From positions 545,939 to 609,938 of the forward strand of contig NZ_AUBI01000001.1 in assembly GCF_000429165.1 (NCBI RefSeq): a stretch of DNA of 64,000 bases, given 5' to 3'. The position numbers were made by a program, and so were the translations under genes. Below, piece after piece: positions 55,497 to 63,976 of this stretch. Within the stretch, counting starts at the first letter, position 1. The number at the start of each line of letters is the position of its first letter. Under the pieces are notes generated by a model, which was not told the origin of the DNA, searched no databases, and worked only from the letters and a program-made list of their open reading frames with translations. The stretch is from Acetobacter nitrogenifigens DSM 23921 = NBRC 105050 (GTDB lineage: Bacteria; Pseudomonadota; Alphaproteobacteria; Acetobacterales; Acetobacteraceae).

Positions 55497-55830
55497 TTAC
55501 CCTGCCCGCAGCGCAGCATTTTCGTCATCGAGCTGCTTTCGGGCGAACGCCCAGTCCGCGTCCGTCGGCGCCCTGCCCTCCTTCAGCGGCCTGAGCAAAG
55601 CGAAGACGTCCTCGACGACGACGGGCGTGATCTGCGCGAACAGCCTCGATCGCGGCCTGATTGCGCGGATCTCCTGCACGCGCCGCGTCGACGAGCGACC
55701 CGATCTGATCATGCGCCGTCTGGAACGCGGGCTTTACTTTAGCCGTGACAACCGGATCCGCCCCCCGGAGATCCCGCGCACAGGCCGCCACCACCTGAGC
55801 CACTGCCGCCAAGACGGCGTCCTATGGCGC
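55497..55830 (-). pseudogene. deletion-fused remnant of phage lysis genes
   Basis: The upstream part encodes DPVVTAKVKPAFQTAHDQIG and SLVDAARAGDPRNQAAIEA, matching the C terminus of the lysis protein at 61044. It then switches frame into QITPVVVEDVFALLRPLKEG and ARKQLDDENAALRAG, matching the C terminus of the protein at 60762. The two genes have been joined out of frame by a deletion that removed the end of one and the start of the other. The 5' part of the larger gene is also missing. Confidence 0.72.
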
Positions 55831-55869
55831 TGCGGACAAACCCCTGACCTTCGAGATCGACGCCATTAC

Positions 55870-56463
55870 ATGAATAATCCATATCTCACGCCCGAGCGCG
55901 TCGCGTGGCTGCATATCAAATATGCAAGCGTCGTGCTGTCACCAAAATATATCTCGATAATCTCGAAAGAAACCTGGGGTGGGCGCCATTTCTCGCGCAC
56001 GGGCTGGTGCGCGCATGCGTCGTGGGAGGAGGCCACGGCGCAGTTGATCGGCGAGAACTTCCGCAAGGCCATCGAGACCAGCGAGTATTTAGGCAACCCG
56101 ACAGGGCCAATCGATTCTGATGCCCGCAAAGCGATGGAGGTCGTCTCCGACGCAAGGCGCCGGGCGTTCGAGGCCGACATCGCCAGAACCTACGGCTACA
56201 AGGAAATCGTCGATATCGGCAAACGGTGCGATCTGGTGTCCGGATCCTGGCATTACCGGGTCGACGACGTCATCATCCTCAAGGCGACCAAGCGGAATGC
56301 CGGTGGGCATAGCGCCTGGCCTGACCCCAAGAAGTATCCGGGCAAGAAAATACAGGTTCCCCTGTCCGCGTCCGATGAGGAACTCGGTCTGGCCATTCGT
56401 GAGGCTTTCTCGCGGTGCGAAGCTCCGGGACGGCAGAAAATCAACTGGCCAAAGCCGGAGTGA
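55870..56463 (+). CDS. contact-dependent growth inhibition immunity-like protein
   Basis: A 197-residue soluble protein. A C-terminal segment (KKIQVPLSASDEELGLAIREAF, about 159-180) has the LP-x-DASDEELGxAxxxAL pattern of a CdiI immunity family. A second copy-like N-terminal region (KYASVVLSPKYISIISKETWGGRHFSRTGWCAHASWEEATAQLIGENF shown here in part: KYASVVLSPKYISII) is also present. The ATG at 55870 lacks a strong Shine-Dalgarno. No CdiA/CdiB or RHS toxin lies nearby, so it would be an orphan. It sits inside the prophage scar, suggesting horizontal arrival. Family assignment is tentative. Confidence 0.5.
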   Translation: MNNPYLTPERVAWLHIKYASVVLSPKYISIISKETWGGRHFSRTGWCAHASWEEATAQLIGENFRKAIETSEYLGNPTGPIDSDARKAMEVVSDARRRAFEADIARTYGYKEIVDIGKRCDLVSGSWHYRVDDVIILKATKRNAGGHSAWPDPKKYPGKKIQVPLSASDEELGLAIREAFSRCEAPGRQKINWPKPE

Positions 56464-56629
56464 CGGCGGGCCATGACGTCTATGCCTGCCTGCGAAGACA
56501 GGGCTTAAAGGAGAATGTTCAGCAAATAATCGTGCCGAAAGCGGAAGCACGGTCGACCTGCATTCGTCTCAACCGTCACCAAATTAACTGACGATGGACG
56601 CCCCCTCCCAGTAACTCTATTGGCTCCGC

Positions 56630-57271
56630 CTATCGCGCCATCACCGATGGCGGCAAAGCGCGAATCTGCGCTGCGATCTGATCCGCCGCCTGCCCGAGCA
56701 GAGCACTTAGCGCCGCAACCAGCCCCTTCGTGCCGGAACCCGCTGGCGTGCTCAGAAGAATTCGCCGATTAAACGGCGCCCCCTCGTCCGCGTTGGCCAG
56801 GCGCACCGCCGCCTGCACGTCCAGAATCGCTTGCCCCGACGCGTCGCGCGCGAAGCGGTTGACGACCAGTTCCACGAACGCCTGAGGCGCGCCGGTAATG
56901 GCGTCGTTTTGAACGACGAGATTGACGCCCGGGAGGCGCTGTCCCAGCTCACCCGCGAGGACATGCGCAATTTGGGAAGCCAGAGGCTCGCTCCAAGCGT
57001 CCGACGACGCCACGTCCAATTTATAGCCGCTGTCGCTCAGCACGATCCGATCACGGTCCAGTCCAGCCGAAATCGTCGGTAACCGCACCTCCACCGAATT
57101 CACGGCAGGGAGAACGGGCGAAGGCTGCCCCGCCACCGGAGCGAGCGTATACAGCGTCGGATCCGAGGAACCGCAGGCCGCAAGACTGGCAACCGCAGCG
57201 CTCGCCACAAGCGAGCGAAACGTTGTTGTTGCTGACGGACGTGAGGATACGCGAAACAACCGGGGCATCAT
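56630..57271 (-). CDS. pqiC: PqiC/YmbA-type lipoprotein
   Basis: A 213-residue outer-membrane-targeted lipoprotein of the ABC-type transport auxiliary family. The signal ends in VASLAAC (Cys near 33), followed by LYTLAPVAGQ and the family core VEVRLPTISAGLDRDRIVLSDSGYKLDVASSDAWSEPL. In E. coli PqiC forms the outer-membrane dock for the PqiB tube. Overlaps pqiB by four bases. The last gene of pqiABC. Confidence 0.88.
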   Translation of the reverse strand: MMPRLFRVSSRPSATTTFRSLVASAAVASLAACGSSDPTLYTLAPVAGQPSPVLPAVNSVEVRLPTISAGLDRDRIVLSDSGYKLDVASSDAWSEPLASQIAHVLAGELGQRLPGVNLVVQNDAITGAPQAFVELVVNRFARDASGQAILDVQAAVRLANADEGAPFNRRILLSTPAGSGTKGLVAALSALLGQAADQIAAQIRALPPSVMAR

Positions 57272-58956
57272 TTACGTCCTGCGATCAATGCGGAGGGGTG
57301 GTTGGTCAGGAAATTCGACATGAATTTCAGCGACCGCGCCGTCTCCTGCAATTCCACAACCATCGACTGCAGGCTCCGGTGAAAATCGGTGTCGCCACCA
57401 TAACTGGCCAGCAATTTATTGGCGTTTTTCAGAGTGTTGTCGAGCTGATCGCTCATTTCCGGGAGTCGCTTCAGAAGCGGTTGAACGCCCCGATTCGTCT
57501 GATCGAGCAGATCGTGCAGGCTGCGCAGCGAATCTCGCAGATTGACCAGCGACTGCTTGACCTCAGGCGAATTGATCCGTTCGTCGGCGTGCGCGATCAG
57601 ATCGTTTGCGTGGGCGCCGATCTGCTCGATTGGCAACGCCGCCAACTTGTCCGACATGACAGACAGCGACTGCATGATACCGCTCATGCCGCCCGCTTCA
57701 CCCGGAATGACCAGGGCGTCGCCTTCCATGTAGGTCTTGGCCTGCGTAGCGTTCTTGACGAAATTGAATGCGATCACGGTTTCGCCGGTCAGCAGACTGG
57801 CGCTGTCGGTCGAAGCGCGCAGACCGTTGGCGACCAACGCCTGCATTCCGGTGATGACCTTCTCCGGACTTACCTGATCGGCGGGCAGGACGCGCTCAGG
57901 CTGTATATCCATCGCCACCCGGACGCGCGCGTGTCCGGTGTTCTGGTCCAGATCCAGCTTCACGCTGGTGACACTGCCGACCTGAATGCCAAACATGGTC
58001 ACGGCGCTGCCTGCCGTCAGTCCAGAAACGGACGACGCCAGATATGTCACCACTGTTTGGTGTGCGCGATAACCCGCCGTATCGGCCGTTTCCTTGTCGT
58101 CGTAGAGCTGGAACAGCGTGTTGGCCGGAGCTTCCGGCACTTTTTCGCCCGGGATGCTCTTGGAAAGACCGAAGGCGACGCCGCCCGAGAACAACGCCTG
58201 AATCGACTGTAACTGAACTTTGAGGCCGCCCGCGCCGAAACCGACCTTCACGCCCGACACATTCCAGAACCGGGTGTCGGTCCTCAGATAGTGGTCATAC
58301 GGCTCCCGCACGAAGAACTGGATGAGGACCGGCCCGACCCCGCCGGGGGGAAGCGTATAGCCGAGCACCTCTCCGACATCGACGTCGCGGAAGAACACCG
58401 GGGCGCCAGGACCGATCGAGCCCACCGCCGACGCCAACAGGGAATAGGTGCGCCCCGGCTGATCGGACTGAATGCCCGGAGGAGATTCCAATCCCTTGAA
58501 ATGGGTCGCGCGTTGCCCCCCCGGAGCGCCGGGATCAAAACCGATATAGGCGCCCGACATCAGCGTCTCCAACCCTGTTACGCTGGCGCCGTTAATACGC
58601 GGGCGCACGACCCAGAATTGTGAGTTATCTGTGAGAAGCGGAGCCGCGTCCGAGTTCATCTGCACCCGGACATCGACGTGGCGCATATCCTTCGACAGCG
58701 AAATCGAACTGACGGTGCCAAGCGTCACCGACTTGTTCTTGACCTGTGTCTGACCGCTGGTCAGGCCGTCCGCGGTGTCCAGCGTGATCAGGATTTCCGG
58801 GCCACGCTCGTACAAATTGCGCCAGAGAAGGAACCCGGCGATCAGGACGGACATGATGGGGATCAGCCAGATCAGGGAAAACCACGCCCTGCCGACCGGC
58901 GCGTCCGGTGGGGCGCCGCCGGGAGTGTGTGGTTGGTTATGGTTATCTGACGTCAC
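57268..58956 (-). CDS. pqiB: intermembrane transport protein PqiB (MCE family)
   Basis: A 562-residue protein with one N-terminal membrane helix (WFSLIWLIPIMSVLIAGFLLW) and three MlaD/MCE domains, recognisable by repeated strands such as DGLTSGQTQVKNKSVTLGTV, FFRDVDVGEVLGY and AVTMFGIQVGSV. A C-terminal coiled-coil region (about 450-560) forms the needle in characterised PqiB. The protein spans the periplasm to move lipids between membranes. ATGA-type overlap with pqiA and with pqiC. Confidence 0.93.
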   Translation of the reverse strand: MTSDNHNQPHTPGGAPPDAPVGRAWFSLIWLIPIMSVLIAGFLLWRNLYERGPEILITLDTADGLTSGQTQVKNKSVTLGTVSSISLSKDMRHVDVRVQMNSDAAPLLTDNSQFWVVRPRINGASVTGLETLMSGAYIGFDPGAPGGQRATHFKGLESPPGIQSDQPGRTYSLLASAVGSIGPGAPVFFRDVDVGEVLGYTLPPGGVGPVLIQFFVREPYDHYLRTDTRFWNVSGVKVGFGAGGLKVQLQSIQALFSGGVAFGLSKSIPGEKVPEAPANTLFQLYDDKETADTAGYRAHQTVVTYLASSVSGLTAGSAVTMFGIQVGSVTSVKLDLDQNTGHARVRVAMDIQPERVLPADQVSPEKVITGMQALVANGLRASTDSASLLTGETVIAFNFVKNATQAKTYMEGDALVIPGEAGGMSGIMQSLSVMSDKLAALPIEQIGAHANDLIAHADERINSPEVKQSLVNLRDSLRSLHDLLDQTNRGVQPLLKRLPEMSDQLDNTLKNANKLLASYGGDTDFHRSLQSMVVELQETARSLKFMSNFLTNHPSALIAGRK

Positions 58957-60431
58957 GCGCTTGCCGGCTCCATACCTTGGCGATCTTCGGTTCCGTCATT
59001 TTGTACGGTCCGTATTGACTTGCGGCTTGCAACCGGCGGATCAGCCGCTGGCGCTGGACCGTTTTTTCCGGCGGCGTCCCACATAAGACGCGGATCGAAC
59101 GCCTCCGCCGCAAAAATTGTGAGCACCACCACTGCGGCGAAGCAAACGACGCCCCCGTCCGCCGTGACGTTGGCCAGCGAACTGAACCGCACCACGGCGA
59201 CCAGAATCGAAATCATGAAGACGTCGATCATCGACCACCGCCCTATAGCGTCGATCACCCTGAAAAGTTTTGAGCGGAACATCAAGCCGCGCGACGATCC
59301 CCGATACGTCTCAAACAGCATGAACGCCAGGCCAAGAATTTTGGCCACCGGCACAGTGATGCTCGCGAACAGCACTAGGATGGAAAGGGGAATCATCCCG
59401 TCCTGCCACAACTCGACGACTCCGCCGAGAATCGTGTGGCCGCCGCCCTGTCCCAGTTTGATAACCGTCATGACAGGGTAAATATTCGCCGGGAAATAGC
59501 AAATGAGCGAGGCCAGCAACAGCGCAGCGGTACGGTTGAGGCTGTCCGGTTTGCGCCGCCGCATCTTGTGCCCGCAACGCGGACATGAACCCACGACATG
59601 CGTTCGTGGCACAGGCTGCTCAAACGCTCCGACGAGGCCGCAGGAATAGCAGGAGAGCATATTCTGGACGGGCGGCATCTGGATATCGCTGATCGAGACC
59701 CGCTCGACGGCCACACGGGTTCCATCGGAGAACTGCAAGGTGTTCTCCACGCGCCGCCGTCGCCAGATCAGCTCCTTGTCGAGCGTCTGGTCCGTCGCCG
59801 CCATGGTCACCATCAGCGCCGCGATGAGATACGCCGCCGGCCCGACTTCCACATAGGCCAGGTCCACCAGCTTCGTGTAGGCGACGAAGATTCCTAAAAT
59901 ATAGACTTCCATCATGGACCACGGACGAAGCTTCTCGTACCAGGCGAGCAAATGCGGCGCCCAGTCCGGCATTTCCTCCTTGCCGCCTGCATAGAGAATC
60001 AACGCCATCATCGTGATCACGACGCCGGGCGCGAGAACCGTGACGAGCCCCACGAGCACGCCGACCTCCCCCCATCCCTCGTGCAGCAACTCCATGGGAC
60101 CGGTCACAAGCTCGACCGCTCGCTGTCGCCCATACAGGTTGAGCGTCATGAGCGAGGACATCAGAGTCGCAAAATAGAGCGCGGCTGAGCTGATGCACAG
60201 AGCCAGAGGAGTCGCGATCGGCGAGGACAAGTTTCGCCGCTCGAGTCCAAATCCGCAGCGTACGCAGCGCGCCATCATGCCTGGCTCGACATTCCGGACC
60301 GCCTGATATTCGCCGCAGCAAGGGCACTCCACCAAACCGTCAATAACGCGAGCACTGATCGGCTTGCGCCGCCGCCTGCGCGCCAGAGACAGCGCCCCAC
60401 GGTAGAATCTGGAGGGAAGGGTCGACGACAT
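58953..60431 (-). CDS. pqiA: paraquat-inducible protein A
   Basis: A 492-residue inner-membrane protein with two repeats, each a cysteine-pair zinc-ribbon followed by four helices. Repeat 1 has CPCCGEYQ and CVRCGFG (about 37-62); repeat 2 has CYSCG and CPRCGHKM (about 252-285). First gene of pqiABC, with pqiB overlapping by four bases. In Escherichia PqiA is the inner-membrane partner of PqiB. Expression may respond to membrane or redox stress, though no SoxR/SoxS-like site was recognised. Confidence 0.93.
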   Translation of the reverse strand: MSSTLPSRFYRGALSLARRRRRKPISARVIDGLVECPCCGEYQAVRNVEPGMMARCVRCGFGLERRNLSSPIATPLALCISSAALYFATLMSSLMTLNLYGRQRAVELVTGPMELLHEGWGEVGVLVGLVTVLAPGVVITMMALILYAGGKEEMPDWAPHLLAWYEKLRPWSMMEVYILGIFVAYTKLVDLAYVEVGPAAYLIAALMVTMAATDQTLDKELIWRRRRVENTLQFSDGTRVAVERVSISDIQMPPVQNMLSCYSCGLVGAFEQPVPRTHVVGSCPRCGHKMRRRKPDSLNRTAALLLASLICYFPANIYPVMTVIKLGQGGGHTILGGVVELWQDGMIPLSILVLFASITVPVAKILGLAFMLFETYRGSSRGLMFRSKLFRVIDAIGRWSMIDVFMISILVAVVRFSSLANVTADGGVVCFAAVVVLTIFAAEAFDPRLMWDAAGKNGPAPAADPPVASRKSIRTVQNDGTEDRQGMEPASA

Positions 60432-60479
60432 CGGGAGAATTTACTCCGAAATGATGCGCCTTGATAGGCGGAAGACATA

Positions 60480-60508
60480 TTGCAGCCATGTCAGCTCTCC
60501 GCTATAGG
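60480..60508 (+). promoter_or_regulatory. promoter of tRNA-Thr(CGT)
   Basis: TTGCAG (60480-60485), a 17-base spacer and TATAGG (60503-60508) end 13 bases before the mature tRNA. Good sigma-70-type match with proper spacing. Confidence 0.6.
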
Positions 60509-60521
60509 GCTCAGCCAACGC

Positions 60522-60596
<75 letters not shown>

Positions 60597-60607
60597 TTTT
60601 TCAAACA

Positions 60608-60664
60608 AAATCAATATGTTACAACGAACCTTGGTGTAGTTTGGTGTAATCACTAAACCGTGAG
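60608..60664 (+). repeat. tRNA-proximal repeat, copy 2
   Basis: Matches 55377-55433, including TTGGTGTAGTTTGGTGTAAT and AAACCGTGAG, starting about 12 bases after the tRNA. Contains the internal doublet TTGGTGTA. Confidence 0.7.
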
Positions 60665-60761
60665 GACCGTTATCGCGTGCAGATTGACGCAGCACCTGCG
60701 CCTTACACAAACCTCCAGACAAACCAGAGCATGACGGCCGCAACCGTCATGCAAAGAAGCA

Positions 60762-60950
60762 TCACCCCGCCTGAACCGCCGCATTCCCGTCATCGAGCTG
60801 CTTGCGGGCGAACCCCCACTCCGCATCGGTGGGGGCTCGACCCTCTTTCAGAGGCTTGAGAAGAGCGACGACGTCCTCGACGACGACGGGCGTGATCTGC
60901 ACGAGCCCTTCAACGGCGGCCACGGCGATCGAGACGTATTCCTGATTCAT
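60762..60950 (-). CDS. small prophage protein of the lysis region
   Basis: A 62-residue protein. A mildly hydrophobic N-terminal helix (SIAVAAVEGLVQITPVVVEDVVALL) is followed by a charged tail (KPLKEGRAPTDAEWGFARKQLDDGNAAV). ATG at 60950 has AGGG upstream; an in-frame ATG at 60971 is possible. A related C terminus survives in the scar at 55497. Function unknown; position after the holin-like gene suggests a lysis or structural accessory. Confidence 0.6.
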   Translation of the reverse strand: MNQEYVSIAVAAVEGLVQITPVVVEDVVALLKPLKEGRAPTDAEWGFARKQLDDGNAAVQAG

Positions 60951-61043
60951 GGTAATTTTTCCCTGTTCCAATGAGGCCGGGAAAACGAAACACCTGCGAG
61001 CCGCTTTCCCGGCAAACGAAAGGCCTTGAGCCCGTTGCGCCGA

Positions 61044-61733
61044 TCAGCTCGCCGGCAGAAGAGCGCGGGCGGCCTGCAGCGCATCCTGCGCAGCCTCGAT
61101 CGCCGCCTGATCCAGAGGATCTCCTGCGCGCGCGGCGTCGACGAGCGGGCCGATCTGGTCATGCGCCGTCTGAAACGCGGGCTTCATCTTCGCCGTGACC
61201 ACAGGGTCGGCGGCCGGATTCCGCTTATAGGCCGCAGCCACCTGAGCCGCCGCCGCGTAGGACAGATCCAGAGCAAAGACGGCCTGCTGTCGCTGGACGA
61301 CCTGATCGGCCGAACTGTCGCACGCCGTCAGCGATACAGCCGACAGCCCGATCACCAGGGCAGCGACAGGCGCCACCCCGGAGACGCGCGCCGCCGTGGA
61401 CGTCTCGGCCTGCACGGTCGCCGCGGCGACGCCAGCGAGAAGAGCCCCGGCCGGAACCGCGTCGGCGATGATCTTCACCGCGGCCGGACCGATATCCTTA
61501 TGTGTTGCGACCGCATGGACAGCGGCCGCCATATCGTTGCGCTGGGCCAGAATACGCCCAACCACGACGCTGTTGTCGCTGGCGAGCAGCGGCAGCGCCG
61601 CCGTCAGCAGCGCGCAGGCGACGCCTTCGGGCAGCACGCCAAACCAGAGCGCGACCAGCGTGCCGAGGATGTCCGCCAGGGCGAACAGGGACGTTGGCTG
61701 GCGCAGATACGCGCCGACCTTCTCGAAATTCAT
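61044..61733 (-). CDS. holin-like / spanin-like fused lysis protein
   Basis: A 229-residue protein. The N-terminal part holds one or two hydrophobic helices (ALADILGTLVALWFGVLPEGVACALLTAALPLL, about 18-50) as in phage holins. A second hydrophobic segment (APVAALVIGLSAVSLTAC, about 121-138) ends in a perfect lipobox with Cys138. The remainder is an Ala-rich helix with QRQQAVFALDLSYAAAAQVAAAY. ATG at 61733 forms an ATGA overlap with the endolysin stop, which fixes the start. It may combine holin and lipoprotein spanin functions; that is inference. Confidence 0.6.
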   Translation of the reverse strand: MNFEKVGAYLRQPTSLFALADILGTLVALWFGVLPEGVACALLTAALPLLASDNSVVVGRILAQRNDMAAAVHAVATHKDIGPAAVKIIADAVPAGALLAGVAAATVQAETSTAARVSGVAPVAALVIGLSAVSLTACDSSADQVVQRQQAVFALDLSYAAAAQVAAAYKRNPAADPVVTAKMKPAFQTAHDQIGPLVDAARAGDPLDQAAIEAAQDALQAARALLPAS

Positions 61734-62230
61734 GAGAGTGCTTTCACGCGGCCAGATGGCTGCGAGTGTGAGGGAGTGTTCCACAGCGCCAGTTCGGCGC
61801 GTCTGCGGTTGGTGAGGCCGTTTGATTCGACGAGACGTCCGTCGATCCGGACATGGTTCCAGCGCGCAAGCTCGGCGCCAGCCGCGACGTAGGCGCGCCG
61901 GTTCAGCAGCCGCAGCAGCGTCGATCCGGCGAGGGCGCTAGTCCCGAGGTTGTAGGAAAAGTCGATCAGGGCCGCTTCCTGCCCGACGGTCAGTAGCGCC
62001 GTGACAAGCTGACGCACCCTGCCCTGCACGACGGCGAGGCGGTCCGTCAGCAGCGCGTCGGCCTCGACCGCGCTGATCGCCCGCGTCGCGCGAGCGACGG
62101 CGGACCCGTCGGCCAGTGCGCGACTGCCGTAGCCGATGGTCCAGTAGCCAGCCTGATCCTGATAGGGGCGCAGGCGCAGCCCTTCAAAACGGCGCGCAAG
62201 ATCGGCCGCGAGTTGCAGCGGGTCATTCAT
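61730..62230 (-). CDS. phage endolysin, lysozyme (GH24)
   Basis: A 166-residue T4-type lysozyme that cuts peptidoglycan during phage release. The E-D-T catalytic triad is visible in RFEGLRLRPYQDQAGYWTIGYG (about 14-35), and the C-terminal FSYNLGTSAL and RNHVR-like segment (here RWNHVRIDGRLVESNGLTNRR) is typical. No signal peptide. ATG at 62230 with CGGAGC is chosen; the frame extends 20 codons upstream without support. Overlaps the holin-like gene. Confidence 0.92.
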   Translation of the reverse strand: MNDPLQLAADLARRFEGLRLRPYQDQAGYWTIGYGSRALADGSAVARATRAISAVEADALLTDRLAVVQGRVRQLVTALLTVGQEAALIDFSYNLGTSALAGSTLLRLLNRRAYVAAGAELARWNHVRIDGRLVESNGLTNRRRAELALWNTPSHSQPSGRVKALS

Positions 62231-62373
62231 CTGATGCTCCGGGCATAAAAAAAGCCGCCCAGAGGGCGGCTGCAAAGACGGTACGAACAATATGTAAATT
62301 GTTCATCAAAAATTATGATGAGTATTAAGCGCCTGTTCGCCTTGTTAAGAAAAACCCTCTCATCGCCCCATCG

Positions 62374-63309
62374 CTAGCAGGCTTTTACCCAATTTTTTGG
62401 AAATTCTAAAATATCAGCGTTGGATACCGAAAACGTTGGAAAATCAAATTGCCCACGAGAAGTCCATCGATTATCAAACCCTACTATTTTATGATCTGAA
62501 TTATCGTTCCACAAAACGACTAACGGAACATTATCCCCGTCTATTTTTATTGTGACATTTACAAAATCTCGTCCACCTATAACCATAGAACAAACATTCT
62601 TTTCCACACCATCGAATGCACTGAGCAATGCCTCTATCTCTTGGTATTTATCCTCAGATATATAGAGATTATCGAAATTCTTTGTCCTCATTCCGACGAT
62701 AGAAACAAAATCCTCAGCCATCATGGGTACAGCCCCCTGAAGAAATACTGGAAGCATCAAACCACAAGCAACAGGGATCGATATCAAAATTAGAGATTTC
62801 TTTAAATTTTGTTTAGATATTTTATCAAGCGCGGCAACAAAAAATGCACCAACTATAAAGAAATAGGCATACAAAGCAATACTATATCGATTTGCGTTCA
62901 TTTCGATTAAATTAATAATCACTATCAAGAGAACTAAAAATGAAATCATAAAGTACCACGCACATTCTGATTTCTTTTTTGGAATTATATTAGCTATAGT
63001 AAAATTATTATTTTTTCCGAATTTACTGACAAGATAATTTATTATCATATAAAGCCAGAAACTGGACAGCATCCCGTAAAATAATAATATTGTATACAAT
63101 ACAACACTAATAACTCCAAATAAAACAAATATAGATGTATTTATTGTCGATAAAAATGACGGCAAATTTCCAATATGAATCTGATAATAGAATAACACGG
63201 CATATCCCGGCATTGACAATGCCAAAACTGGCGTAATAATCGGAATAAAAAATGACAATATTTTTTTAAGGTCGAATTTCTTATCGTTGGGGTTAGGCAA
63301 ATTGCTCAT
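62374..63309 (-). CDS. AT-rich five-helix membrane protein in the prophage lysis region
   Basis: A 311-residue protein I do not recognise. About five membrane helices lie in residues 17-200 (ILSFFIPIITPVLALSM, FVLFGVISVVLYTILLFY, WYFMISFLVLLIVIINLI, SIALYAYFFIVGAFF, LILISIPVACGLMLPVFL). A soluble C-terminal domain of about 100 residues follows (DFVSIVGMRTKNFDNLYISEDKYQEI, NVTIKIDGDNVPLVVLW, FPKNWVKAC). Its composition is very AT-rich in a GC-rich genome, showing recent transfer. It is flanked by phage genes but separated by gaps and has its own candidate promoter, the layout of a phage-borne accessory (moron) gene. Confidence 0.72.
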   Translation of the reverse strand: MSNLPNPNDKKFDLKKILSFFIPIITPVLALSMPGYAVLFYYQIHIGNLPSFLSTINTSIFVLFGVISVVLYTILLFYGMLSSFWLYMIINYLVSKFGKNNNFTIANIIPKKKSECAWYFMISFLVLLIVIINLIEMNANRYSIALYAYFFIVGAFFVAALDKISKQNLKKSLILISIPVACGLMLPVFLQGAVPMMAEDFVSIVGMRTKNFDNLYISEDKYQEIEALLSAFDGVEKNVCSMVIGGRDFVNVTIKIDGDNVPLVVLWNDNSDHKIVGFDNRWTSRGQFDFPTFSVSNADILEFPKNWVKAC

Positions 63310-63355
63310 AGCTCAATCCATATATTCATATTCATGAAACAGACAATAGGAACAT

Positions 63356-63386
63356 ATTATATTTTCTAATGTGCAACAATCTGCAA
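63356..63386 (-). promoter_or_regulatory. candidate promoter of the AT-rich gene
   Basis: On the minus strand TTGCAG (63386-63381), 19 bases, then a perfect TATAAT (63361-63356), 47 bases before the ATG. A nearly repeated ATTGTTGCA precedes it. Spacing is two bases longer than ideal. Confidence 0.38.
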
Positions 63387-63447
63387 CAATACAAAAAACA
63401 TCATTATTATCTTTTACATGATATAGTCTCGAACGTTTACGTGCACG

Positions 63448-63648
63448 TTAGCCCCTCATATGCTGCAGAGCGTTGACGATTCCGCTGCCTATGGCGGAGC
63501 CGAGGATCAGCAGCGCTCCGTTCATCGCGGCGCGCCTGCTCTCGGCGGTGTTGAGCTTGCGCAGCTCGCTCCAGATCCTGCCCAGTTGCACGTCGGTTTC
63601 GCCCTTGAGTCTGGCGATGTCGTCTTTCGTCGCGACGTTATCCGGCAT
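63448..63648 (-). CDS. small prophage membrane protein
   Basis: A 66-residue protein. A helical, charged N-terminal half (TKDDIARLKGETDVQLGRIWSELRKLN, coiled-coil-like) is followed by one membrane helix (NGALLILGSAIGSGIVNAL). This topology resembles small phage membrane proteins near holins. The ATG at 63648 overlaps the stop of the upstream gene by 11 bases and has GGGGG about 10 bases before it. Longer in-frame start at 63693 possible. Confidence 0.6.
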   Translation of the reverse strand: MPDNVATKDDIARLKGETDVQLGRIWSELRKLNTAESRRAAMNGALLILGSAIGSGIVNALQHMRG

Positions 63649-63976
63649 CGCTGACCCCCGCTGGCGATGCGGGCAGCGCCGTGCTGGCCGCATCCGATCC
63701 GTCCATGATCGCTTTCAGCGCTTTCTGATATGAAATCCACGCGCCCGGAACCGCGTCGCCCAGCGACCCATACTCGGCCCAGACGGTATTCTGCGCCGCC
63801 GTAAGCGCAAAGCCCGCCCGGATCGCGAGAGGAACCGCCGCCGCCAGCTGCTCTTCGGTCATGGCGACAAGCGCCCCGCCCTGCACGCCCCATCCGCCCG
63901 TCAGGCGGCCGTTCCACTGATCCGCCGTCAGCGGAACCAGATCCGCGACCGGCGGCGCGACGGCGGGATCGCTCAT
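63638..63976 (-). CDS. prophage protein, possibly tail-fibre assembly related
   Basis: A 112-residue protein with PLTADQWNGRLTGGWGVQGGALVAMTEEQLAAAVP, then an Ala-rich helix and VWAEYGSLGDAVPGAWISYQKALKAIMDGSDAAS. The ILYR/WxxYxxALxxI-like ending recalls small tail-fibre chaperones, but the evidence is thin. Start ATG at 63976 would overlap an upstream frame stop by ATGA, so another phage gene probably precedes it beyond the window edge. Confidence 0.5.
   Translation of the reverse strand: MSDPAVAPPVADLVPLTADQWNGRLTGGWGVQGGALVAMTEEQLAAAVPLAIRAGFALTAAQNTVWAEYGSLGDAVPGAWISYQKALKAIMDGSDAASTALPASPAGVSDAG

Larger units (their letters stand above)
55366..56463. mobile_element. prophage scar at tRNA-Thr(TGT)
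   Basis: Directly after the tRNA come a segment shared with the region downstream of tRNA-Thr(CGT), a deletion-fused remnant of phage lysis genes (55497-55830) and one intact gene (55870). No integrase remains. The shared segment and lysis remnant have the same order and orientation at the second tRNA, indicating two related elements. Confidence 0.65.

Noticed and set aside
55399..55869. In-frame 5' extension of the immunity-like gene to 55399
   Set aside because: The extension is the antisense of the decayed lysis genes and shows no ribosome-binding site; the ATG at 55870 starts the plausible protein.
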